DNA of 7,688 bases from an uncultured Eubacteriales bacterium (lineage in GTDB: Bacteria; Bacillota; Clostridia; UBA1381; UMGS1253). The position numbers and the translations under genes were made by a program. The stretch is from the NCBI GenBank assembly GCA_900550065.1, contig URQR01000095.1, positions 1 to 7,688 of the forward strand, read 5' to 3'. The notes below the pieces were generated by a model. It saw only the letters and a list, made by a program, of their open reading frames with translations. It searched no databases and was not told the origin of the DNA. Positions 1 to 6,148 of the stretch are shown here, piece by piece (position 1 is the stretch's first letter; each line of letters opens with the position of its first letter).

Positions 1-460
1 GCGCCTTTTTTTCCTTTGGTTTTTCGTTGAGCTCTCTGCGGTTTTCGTGTACCGTTTCCGCAACCTTCGCCACATGCGCCTCAAGGCTCGCCATTACGTC
101 GTCGGCATACTGGCGCGTACCAAGCCGCAGCTCGCGCGCGTTGTTCTGCGCCGCCGCAATAATTTCATTCGCCTGTGCATACGCCTTCTGCGTAATTTCA
201 TGGTCGTCAATCATACTCGCCATTTTCTCTTCCGCACTTTTCACAATGGACTCGGCCTCTTTCTTCGCCTCGACTAAAATTCTCTGCCGCTCCACCATGA
301 CCCATATAGCCTGTTTCAGGTCGCCGGGCAGGTTTAGCCGAATTTCCTGAATTAAATCAAGCAGCTCCTCGCGGTCGACAACAGCCCGTCCCGCAAACGG
401 AATCGCCATGGATTTTTCAACTACGTCTTCCAGCATATCAATGATTTCCAATACTTCCAT
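1..460 (-). CDS. V-ATPase subunit H-like coiled-coil protein (3' end outside window)
   Basis: A leftward reading frame opens with ATG at 460-458 and runs 153 codons without a stop to the window edge, so the C-terminus is missing. A GGAGG ribosome binding site at 475-471 lies 10 nt upstream of the ATG. The protein begins MEVLEIIDMLEDVVEKS, has a short IPFAG segment near residue 20, and from about residue 30 is a long charged helix rich in Glu, Lys, Ala and Gln. The middle carries an ERQRILVEAKKEAE segment and the end is very basic (EKPKEKKA). No membrane segment or P-loop is visible. This matches my memory of a small clostridial family found beside coaD and auto-annotated as 'ATPase' or 'V-type ATPase subunit H/F0 subunit B-like'. 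That name reflects coiled-coil similarity only; no enzymatic role is supported. It lies 75 bp downstream of coaD on the same strand and is probably co-transcribed with it. Its real function is unknown to me. Confidence 0.8.
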   Translation of the reverse strand, partial: MEVLEIIDMLEDVVEKSMAIPFAGRAVVDREELLDLIQEIRLNLPGDLKQAIWVMVERQRILVEAKKEAESIVKSAEEKMASMIDDHEITQKAYAQANEIIAAAQNNARELRLGTRQYADDVMASLEAHVAKVAETVHENRRELNEKPKEKKA

Positions 461-535
461 ACCGTTATATCCTCCGATCCACTGAATTAAGCGGTATGCG
501 TCTGCGCAAAACCCATACCAACTGACAATTTTTTC

Positions 536-1027
536 TTATTTTCTGCTTTTTTCCTCAAATTTTTTATTTATCACTTCTATTATATCACATGGCACGAATT
601 CGTCAATACTTCCGCCCCATCTTGCAACCTCTTTTACCATACTCGAACTGATATAAGAATATTTCGAGTCCGTCATCATAAAAAATGTCTCAACGTCCGG
701 ATTTAACGATTTATTGAGCAAAGCCATCTGAAACTCATACTCAAAGTCGGATATCGTCCGAAGGCCCTTGATAATCACCGCCGAGTCGAACCGCTTCATA
801 AAGTCAACAAGCAGGCCCGAAAAACTGTAAACCTCTACATTCGCTATGCCCGCCGTCACCTTTTTGAGCAGCTCCTCCCGCTCCTGAACAGTAAACATAG
901 GCTTTTTCGCCACATTGTCGAGCACGCCGACAATTACCTTGTCAAACACCTTTGCACTGCGCCGAATGATATCAAGGTGCCCGTTTGTCACGGGGTCAAA
1001 GCTGCCCGGGTACACCGCTATTTTCAT
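536..1027 (-). CDS. coaD: Phosphopantetheine adenylyltransferase
   Basis: CoaD transfers AMP from ATP to 4'-phosphopantetheine, giving dephospho-CoA, the penultimate step of coenzyme A synthesis in the cytoplasm. The 163-aa product has the usual family length and starts MKIAVYPGSFDPVTNGH, containing the nucleotidyltransferase TxGH motif (T14-H17). It also has Lys41/Lys42 before PMF, a KGLR motif (87-90) followed by DFEYEFQMA, and the C-terminal ISSSMVKEV motif (126-134). Position 87 is Lys where E. coli has Arg; I recall this as common in Clostridia. I chose the ATG at 1027 because an AAGGG-type site lies 8 nt upstream and the protein then begins right at the first beta strand. An in-frame ATG at 1045 would add six residues and has no ribosome binding site. 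The start lies inside the end of rsmD (32 bp overlap), suggesting translational coupling. Confidence 0.96.
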   Translation of the reverse strand: MKIAVYPGSFDPVTNGHLDIIRRSAKVFDKVIVGVLDNVAKKPMFTVQEREELLKKVTAGIANVEVYSFSGLLVDFMKRFDSAVIIKGLRTISDFEYEFQMALLNKSLNPDVETFFMMTDSKYSYISSSMVKEVARWGGSIDEFVPCDIIEVINKKFEEKSRK

Positions 1028-1580
1028 ATACCGAATCCCTTCCATCCAATGTATAAATCAAAATGTACGTTCTGCCGTATTTACGCTCCTTTACAAGCGT
1101 CAAGCCCCTCACTGCCTCCGGCCGCTCCGGCCCGTCGCACTCCGCAACCACCAGACCGCCGTCCGCCAAGCAGCCGCGCCGGACAATCTCGTGCAGCGCT
1201 TTTTCAAGCAATCCCGTGTTATACGGCGGGTCCAAAAAAATGAGGTCAAACTTTTGACAGCATGCTACAAGATAGTGAAAGCAGTCGCCGCATATCAGCG
1301 TACACGCCTCCGAAAAGCCCGTTTTTGAAAGGTTTTGCCGGATAATTTTTTGAGACGGAGCCGACTGCTCGCACAAAACCGCCGCAGACGCACCGCGGCT
1401 GATTGCCTCCAGCGAAAGCGCGCCCGTCCCGGCAAACAAGTCCAAAACCACCGCATCTGCAACGTGCGGTGCAATCATATTAAAAATATTTTCCTTTACC
1501 CTGTCGGTTGTAGGGCGAATGCTCTCCCCTTCAAACCCAAAAAGCTTCATTCCGCGCTTCTTTCCTGCAATAATCCGCAA
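996..1580 (-). CDS. rsmD: 16S rRNA (guanine(966)-N2)-methyltransferase
   Basis: RsmD uses S-adenosylmethionine to methylate N2 of G966 in 16S rRNA during 30S assembly. The 194-aa protein begins with the family signature MRIIAGKKRG and RPTTDRVKENIFN (residues 22-34). It has the SAM-binding segment VLDLFAGTGALSLEA (45-59), an acidic residue after the next strand (E71), and the catalytic LDPPY motif (116-120). The start codon is TTG at 1580-1578, fixed by homology (the family starts MRIIAG) and by a GAGGTG ribosome binding site at 1591-1586, 5 nt away. The nearby ATG at 1593 is out of frame. The last 15 or so residues, after the ILIYT strand, look like a non-conserved tail that reads into the start of coaD. 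The protein is Cys-rich (eight Cys). First gene of the leftward operon with coaD and the coiled-coil gene. Confidence 0.95.
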   Translation of the reverse strand: MRIIAGKKRGMKLFGFEGESIRPTTDRVKENIFNMIAPHVADAVVLDLFAGTGALSLEAISRGASAAVLCEQSAPSQKIIRQNLSKTGFSEACTLICGDCFHYLVACCQKFDLIFLDPPYNTGLLEKALHEIVRRGCLADGGLVVAECDGPERPEAVRGLTLVKERKYGRTYILIYTLDGRDSVYENSGVPGQL

Positions 1581-1585
1581 GCGAC

Positions 1586-1591
1586 CACCTC
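1586..1591 (-). promoter_or_regulatory. Ribosome binding site that fixes the TTG start of rsmD
   Basis: On the minus strand GAGGTG is followed by the 5-nt spacer GTCGC and then TTG. This decides the rsmD start, since the only nearby ATG (1593-1591), which overlaps the site itself, is out of frame. Confidence 0.75.
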
Positions 1592-1716
1592 ATTTCTATT
1601 TTCACACAGAACACAAAAAAAGTCAAGCTATAGTTTGGCGCAAACATAAAATAATTTACGCTTTCGACACTGATTTTCCATTGTCTGGCACAATAGGGCT
1701 CAAAATTTATCGTACA

Positions 1717-1781
1717 AATCAGAAGAAAACGCGTTCCTGCGCAGCAGGAGGAGGGACAGCGCCCCGACAGCGGTTTCTTCT
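1717..1781 (+). ncRNA. Candidate branched structured RNA (unrecognised)
   Basis: A closing stem is formed by AGAAGAAA (1721-1728) with TTTCTTCT (1774-1781), continuing after one A-G mismatch with CGC (1730-1732) and GCG (1770-1772). Inside it are a hairpin TCCTGC-GCA-GCAGGA (1735-1749) and a weaker GGG/CCC pairing (1753-1755 with 1762-1764). The heptamer GACAGCG occurs twice, 11 bp apart (1755-1761, 1766-1772). It is followed directly by the hairpin at 1782-1813. A weak promoter (TTGTCT at 1681-1686, ATTTAT at 1705-1710, 18-nt spacer) would start transcription near 1717. I do not recognise the motif as any known riboswitch or small RNA. Strand is inferred from the downstream hairpin. It could also be an upstream leader or simply a chance fold. 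Confidence 0.3.
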
Positions 1782-1815
1782 AAGCGTCTCAAAAGTCTAC
1801 TTTTAAGACGCTTTT
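1782..1815 (+). terminator. Terminator-like hairpin in the intergenic region
   Basis: AAGCGTCT (1782-1789) pairs with AGACGCTT (1806-1813). After a single C-A mismatch, AAAAG (1791-1795) pairs with CTTTT (1800-1804) around a TCTA loop. This makes 13 pairs in a nearly perfect hairpin. The run of T after the stem is short (the stem's last two T plus two more, then CCC), so it is a weak intrinsic terminator on the plus strand and has no T tract on the minus strand. It ends 65 bp before the -35 box of the lyase gene, and no plus-strand protein gene precedes it. It may end the candidate RNA at 1717 or shield the lyase promoter. Confidence 0.5.
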
Positions 1816-1860
1816 CCCATACATTCCCATATTTTAGCTTTATGTTCAAAACATTATATT

Positions 1861-1879
1861 TTAGGGTAATATTAGGGTA
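1861..1879 (+). repeat. Two TTAGGGTA direct repeats upstream of the lyase promoter
   Basis: TTAGGGTA occurs at 1861-1868 and again at 1872-1879, an 11-bp period, with the second copy ending directly against the -35 box at 1880. Tandem half-sites about one helical turn apart beside a -35 box are typical of activators such as OmpR/PhoB-family response regulators. The regulator here is not identified and no candidate is encoded in the window. Confidence 0.5.
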
Positions 1880-1907
1880 TTGACGAATGGCTGACCTGTG
1901 ATAAAAT
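1880..1907 (+). promoter_or_regulatory. Sigma-A-type promoter of the secreted lyase gene
   Basis: TTGACG (-35, 1880-1885) and TAAAAT (-10, 1902-1907) are separated by 16 bp. The TG at 1899-1900 gives an extended -10 (TGA-TAAAAT). Transcription would begin around 1914, leaving a leader of about 34 nt before the ATG at 1948. It lies downstream of the 1782-1815 hairpin, so the lyase gene appears to be transcribed independently of anything upstream. Confidence 0.7.
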
Positions 1908-1933
1908 AAAAATGTGTAAAGAATACATATTAA

Positions 1934-1940
1934 AAGGAGG
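1934..1940 (+). promoter_or_regulatory. Ribosome binding site that fixes the lyase start
   Basis: AAGGAGG followed by a 7-nt spacer (AAACAGT) and ATG at 1948. It rules out the earlier in-frame ATG at 1912, which would place this purine-rich site inside the coding region and add 12 residues before the signal peptide. Confidence 0.9.
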
Positions 1941-1947
1941 AAACAGT

Positions 1948-4900
1948 ATGAGAAAAATGAACAAAATCCTTTGTTGCATCCTCAGCATCGCAATGCTTTT
2001 GACGGTTTTACCGTCAAGCCTCACAAGCGTAAGCGCGGCGCTGAAAATGGAGACAAAGGACGGGTATCTCGACTTTGAGGCCGAGGATACCACGTATGAT
2101 AAGACAAAGCTAAAGCTTGTCAAGGACAAAAAGCTCTATTCAGGTGGGCAGGCGCTCAGCGTCCCCGAAGAGGATAAGCCAGAGCCCGCCGCAGATGCGC
2201 CGGCGCACATTGACCTTAGCTTTAAAGCGGATGTCGGCGGTACATACACAATCTGGATGCGTAACACCGCGTCGGTTAAAAGCGAGGCGGGGCAAAGCAT
2301 TTACTTCTCCTACGGCGGAAAAGACCAGCCATATACATGGACGAAGATTAACGGTGAGCCGGAGGAGCCCGCGTGGACAAAGCTCTGCTCGATGAATGTC
2401 GGAGCAGGTGAAACGGGCTATGCGCGCCTGCGTGTCCGTCAGATGCTCGGTATCGCGTTTGACCGGTTTATCATTACGAACGACACGTCCTTTAAGCCGG
2501 ACGACGTCACGCTCGGCCTTGCAGAAGCGACGCCGACCCCGTCCCCGGTCAGCACACCGTCGGCTGATAAAGTCGCAATCAAGACGGAAAAGGGCAACGC
2601 TGTTGTGGAAGCAGAAAAGCTTTCCTATAATAAAACGCGCTTTACCGCAGTAGACAACAAAGACGCCTCCGGTAAAAAAGCGCTGGCAGTGCAGACTGAG
2701 GACAAGACAGAGCCGCCCGCAACGCAGGCAGCGGATCTTGATGTTTCCTTTGTTGCGGATGCGCCGGGTACATACACGGTTTGGATGCGCAATACTGCGA
2801 CGCAGGAAAATTCGTCGGGCAATAGTATTTTCCTGTCGGTGGGTGCAGGCGACTATAAATACTTTGTAATTCAAGGCACACCAGAGGAATTCGCGTGGAC
2901 GAAGCTGGGCTCCGTAACGGTCAATTCAGCCGGCGGGGTCGGCCTGATGCGGATTATCGCGCGTCAGAGCTATAATATCAGTATTGATAAATTTATCGTT
3001 ACAAGCAACCGGGCGTTTAACCCCGAAGGTGTTGACCCAGACCCGACGCAGGCGTCTGTATCGACTCTGCCGAGCGGCGCATATCCAACGCCGTCCGTTA
3101 CACCGCCCGCGTCGCACCCGCGCGTATTCTTTACTGCGGCAGACATCCCGACACTGAAGGCAAATTTGGACGCGGAACAGAACGCAGAGGCAAAGGCCGC
3201 TTGGGAAAAGGCGATGCAATATGCTTCCGACGGCACAATGCCGCAGCCGGAAGCAGGCAAAAGCAACTTTGACTATAAGCTGTTCAATGCAATTGAAGCC
3301 AAAGCATACGATTATGCACTCAACAAAAACACGGAACACGGTAAGTCTGCAATCGAAATGATGAAGAACGCGCTCGCTACTGCCGACTTTGTCAACGACC
3401 AGTTTGCTGTACGTGCATATGGGCGTATGATTATGACCGTCGGCAAGGTGTATGACTGGTGCTATGACTTAATCAGCGACGACGACAAAAAGCTACTGAT
3501 TGCAAACACAGCGGCACATGCTTCACACCTGTCGGTCGGCTATCCGCCGAATAAGATGGGCGCAATTGTGGGCCACGGCGCAGAGGGTCAGCTTTTACAG
3601 CACCTGATGTCGTTCGCGATTGCGACGTATAATGAACAGCCCGATATTTATAACTATGTAGCAGGGCGGTTCTTTGCAGAGTATATCGAGCCGCGCGACT
3701 ACTATTACGAGTCCGGCAGCTACCATCAGGGCAGCTCGTACGCAAGATACGGCAACGATATTGCATGTGCGTGGATGTTTAAGCGCATGAGCGGCGTAGA
3801 CGTTTTCGACGACAATTTCCACAAGGTATTCTACGAGCTGCTGTACCGCCGCCGTCCGGACGGACAGAACCTCCGCACAGGCGACGACTTTAACGAGTAC
3901 GGCAACTCGCGCTCGACGTTCTGGCCAAGTTATTATTCGACGCTGCTGTACGGTTCGTCGTACTATAACGACCCATACTTAAAGCGCGAAGCGGAGAAAT
4001 GCTCGCCGAACCTTGCCAGCTTCCCGGAGGATACAGAGGGCACGTACACGCCGACGATGCATCTAATTTTAAACGATCCGAACCTGCGCGGCAAGTCGAA
4101 TGCGGCGCTGCCGCTTACAAGCTACTACGGCAGCCCGAACGGAGCGATGATTGCGCGGACCGGCTGGGACGACGGCTACGATTCTCCCGACGCGATTGCA
4201 TATATGAAAATAGGCGAGCGCTGGGCAGCAAACCATGAGCACCTTGACGCCGGCAACTTCCAGATTTATTATAAGGGTATTTTGGCGAGCGAGTCGGGCT
4301 ACTATGGCTCGGGTTACGGCTCTAAACACGACTACAATTACCACAAGCGCGGAATCGCGCACAACATCCTGACAATTTATGACCCGGATGAACAGATGAA
4401 CTACTATGGCGCAGTCGCAAACGACGGCGGGCAGAAAACGCCGATGAACGGCGCAGAGCCAACCAACATGGAGCAGTGGATGAACGACGGCTATGTACGC
4501 GCAAGCGTAACCGCGCACGAGTACGGTCCTGATCCGGTAACACCGAAGTACAGCTACCTCGCGGGCGATATTACTAAGGCGTATTCGGAAAAGGTTGACG
4601 AAGTATTGCGCAGCATGGTCTTCCTTCCGCTTGAGGACAGCGACCATCCGGCAACGTTCATCGTTATGGATAAGGTTACGTCGGCGAACGAAGCCTTCCA
4701 GAAGAGCTGGCTTCTGCATATGCAGGAGGAGCCGCAGGTCGACGGCAACAAGATTATCGTAACACGGACAGAGGGCGACTATAACGGCCGCATGGTAAAC
4801 GAAACGTTGCTTCCGAAGTCGGTTGATATCACAAAAATCGGCGGCGAGGGCAAGGAGTTTATGATTGGCGAGACAAACTATGACTACACGGTAACGCCGA

Positions 4901-6096
4901 ACGCTGCGGCTGAAGTTGGCTGGGGCCGTGTCGAGGTTTCCCCGTCCGAGGCAAACAAAACAGACTATTTCTTAAATGTTATGACTGTTTCCGACGCGGA
5001 TACAACGGCGGCAGACCTGACGAGCACGCTGATTGAAGGCGACAACTACGCAGGCGCAGTAATTTCCGACCGCGTGGCGGTATTTGCAAAGGATAAAGAC
5101 CGCATCGCCGGCTCGCTTTCCTTCGACATTCCGGGCAGCGGCGACTACAAGGTATTCGTTGCGGGCCTGACGGCAGGTACATGGACAACGAGCACCGGAG
5201 AAGAAGTCATCGTAACAGAGGACGGCAGTGTTGCATACTTTACTGCACCGGCTGGCACAGTAACGCTGACGTACAAGGATACGAACGCGAACCGCGGCGA
5301 CGTAAACCTCGTTTTGCAGGACGTAGAAACGATTGGCGTTAAGGTCGGCGGAATGTACATTTACTCCGATGTTCCGGCGTTTATTGAAAACGACCGCACA
5401 CTTGTACCGATGCGCGCTATCTTTGAAGCGCTCGGCGCAGAGGTAGAGTGGGACGGCGAAACGGCGACAGCAACGGCGAGCAAAGACGGCCGCGTGGTAA
5501 AAATCACCGAGGGAAGCAACATTGCCTATATTGACGATGTAGCGCAAGAGCTTGATGTAACTGCTGTAACGAAAAACGACCGCTTTGTCGTTCCGGTTCG
5601 GTTCGTATCCGAAGCGTTTAACGCTAAGGTTGTTTGGGACGGTTTCTCGGAAAGCGTCCTCATTACGCCCGGCATCATCATCAAGCCGAACGAAAACTCT
5701 GATATTGCTTCTATTATCCGTTGTGAGACAAGCGGCGACTTCAACAACGAAATCGGCGAGTATTCGTTTGACGGCGATGTTGACACGCTCTGGTCTGTCG
5801 AGGGCGACGATCAGTGGATTGTCTATGAATTCGACAAGGAATATACGGTAGAGTCCATGTATATCTACTTAAACAAAGCAACGGAGCGTATCGCGTACTT
5901 TGACGTTCTGGCCTCCACAGACGGCGTAACATATACGCCTGTTATCACGGATGGCGCCGCAAACGGCAAGACGGCGGGCGAGACAGTTACCTTCCCGTCG
6001 CCGGTAAAGGCAAAATACATCAAGTACATGGCAAAGGGCAACAACACGAGTAAGTGGAACGCAATTAAAGAAATCCAGTTCAACGTACAAAAATAA
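1948..6096 (+). CDS. Secreted multidomain heparinase II/III-family polysaccharide lyase
   Basis: A 1382-aa extracellular enzyme predicted to cleave an acidic polysaccharide by beta-elimination. Residues 1-30 are a signal peptide (MRKMNK, hydrophobic core, cleavage after VSA). Two homologous modules follow (about 32-187 and 208-362), each with a FEAED/VEAEK start, a GTYT(I/V)WMRNTA strand and an FI(I/V)T end, like beta-sandwich carbohydrate-binding modules. They are separated by Pro/Thr/Ser linkers (195-206, 363-390). The core starts HPRVFFTAADI (390): an alpha toroid to about 725 with GHGAEGQ (H543, E546) and GSYHQGSSY (Y598), then a beta-sandwich with NHEHLDAGNFQIYYKG (H763, H765, D767) and AHN (H805). 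Residues about 1129-1240 are a copper-amine-oxidase-like stalk domain (RTLVPMRAIFEALGAEVEWDG). Residues 1248-1382 form an F5/8 type C module. There is no SLH domain, LPXTG or dockerin, so anchoring is unclear. The motifs recall heparinase II (PL21), but substrate is not established. Monocistronic, with its own promoter and terminator. Confidence 0.9.
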   Translation: MRKMNKILCCILSIAMLLTVLPSSLTSVSAALKMETKDGYLDFEAEDTTYDKTKLKLVKDKKLYSGGQALSVPEEDKPEPAADAPAHIDLSFKADVGGTYTIWMRNTASVKSEAGQSIYFSYGGKDQPYTWTKINGEPEEPAWTKLCSMNVGAGETGYARLRVRQMLGIAFDRFIITNDTSFKPDDVTLGLAEATPTPSPVSTPSADKVAIKTEKGNAVVEAEKLSYNKTRFTAVDNKDASGKKALAVQTEDKTEPPATQAADLDVSFVADAPGTYTVWMRNTATQENSSGNSIFLSVGAGDYKYFVIQGTPEEFAWTKLGSVTVNSAGGVGLMRIIARQSYNISIDKFIVTSNRAFNPEGVDPDPTQASVSTLPSGAYPTPSVTPPASHPRVFFTAADIPTLKANLDAEQNAEAKAAWEKAMQYASDGTMPQPEAGKSNFDYKLFNAIEAKAYDYALNKNTEHGKSAIEMMKNALATADFVNDQFAVRAYGRMIMTVGKVYDWCYDLISDDDKKLLIANTAAHASHLSVGYPPNKMGAIVGHGAEGQLLQHLMSFAIATYNEQPDIYNYVAGRFFAEYIEPRDYYYESGSYHQGSSYARYGNDIACAWMFKRMSGVDVFDDNFHKVFYELLYRRRPDGQNLRTGDDFNEYGNSRSTFWPSYYSTLLYGSSYYNDPYLKREAEKCSPNLASFPEDTEGTYTPTMHLILNDPNLRGKSNAALPLTSYYGSPNGAMIARTGWDDGYDSPDAIAYMKIGERWAANHEHLDAGNFQIYYKGILASESGYYGSGYGSKHDYNYHKRGIAHNILTIYDPDEQMNYYGAVANDGGQKTPMNGAEPTNMEQWMNDGYVRASVTAHEYGPDPVTPKYSYLAGDITKAYSEKVDEVLRSMVFLPLEDSDHPATFIVMDKVTSANEAFQKSWLLHMQEEPQVDGNKIIVTRTEGDYNGRMVNETLLPKSVDITKIGGEGKEFMIGETNYDYTVTPNAAAEVGWGRVEVSPSEANKTDYFLNVMTVSDADTTAADLTSTLIEGDNYAGAVISDRVAVFAKDKDRIAGSLSFDIPGSGDYKVFVAGLTAGTWTTSTGEEVIVTEDGSVAYFTAPAGTVTLTYKDTNANRGDVNLVLQDVETIGVKVGGMYIYSDVPAFIENDRTLVPMRAIFEALGAEVEWDGETATATASKDGRVVKITEGSNIAYIDDVAQELDVTAVTKNDRFVVPVRFVSEAFNAKVVWDGFSESVLITPGIIIKPNENSDIASIIRCETSGDFNNEIGEYSFDGDVDTLWSVEGDDQWIVYEFDKEYTVESMYIYLNKATERIAYFDVLASTDGVTYTPVITDGAANGKTAGETVTFPSPVKAKYIKYMAKGNNTSKWNAIKEIQFNVQK

Positions 6097-6104
6097 AACA
6101 GTGC

Positions 6105-6146
6105 AAAAAAGGTGCAGGGACAATTCCCTGCACCTTTTATTTTTTT
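6105..6146. terminator. Bidirectional intrinsic terminator
   Basis: A perfect 10-bp stem GGTGCAGGGA (6111-6120) / TCCCTGCACC (6125-6134) with a CAAT loop is flanked by A6 on the left and TTTTATTTTTTT on the right, extending the pairing by up to 4 A-T pairs. It works on both strands. On the plus strand it ends the lyase transcript just after the TAA at 6094-6096. On the minus strand it ends the oxidoreductase transcript just after its TGA at 6151-6149. Confidence 0.95.
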
Positions 6147-6148
6147 AT

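Larger units (their letters stand above)
1594..1911. other. Divergent intergenic region between rsmD and the lyase gene
   Basis: About 320 bp without a credible protein gene. From left to right it holds a small dyad GTTTG-GCG-CAAAC (1633-1645), a second dyad ATTGT-N5-ACAAT (1680-1694), a GC-rich self-complementary block (1717-1781), a terminator-like hairpin (1782-1815), an AT-rich stretch (1820-1860), and the promoter and repeats of the lyase gene (1861-1907). The promoter of the leftward rsmD operon must also lie here, but I could not find a convincing one. A TTGACT (minus strand, 1626-1621) has a possible GAAAAT 17 nt later, but that would start transcription within the rsmD ribosome binding site. 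Confidence 0.7.

Noticed and set aside
1028..1045. Upstream ATG start for coaD
   Set aside because: No ribosome binding site; the ATG at 1027 has one and matches the family N-terminus.
1598..1626. TTGACT-17-GAAAAT as the rsmD promoter on the minus strand
   Set aside because: It would start transcription within the ribosome binding site, leaving no usable leader; the -10 box is also poor.
1519..1806. Plus-strand open frame spanning the end of rsmD and the intergenic region
   Set aside because: Starts inside rsmD with no ribosome binding site, has low-complexity basic composition, and overlaps the structured block; no domain is recognisable.
1912..1947. Earlier ATG start for the lyase gene
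   Set aside because: It would encode 12 extra residues across the AAGGAGG site and ahead of a normal signal peptide; it also lies at or before the predicted transcription start.
2140..2874. Long minus-strand open frame (244 codons) inside the lyase gene
   Set aside because: Arg/Cys-rich composition typical of an antisense frame, and it lies opposite clearly conserved protein domains. The same holds for the antisense frame at 4069-4719.
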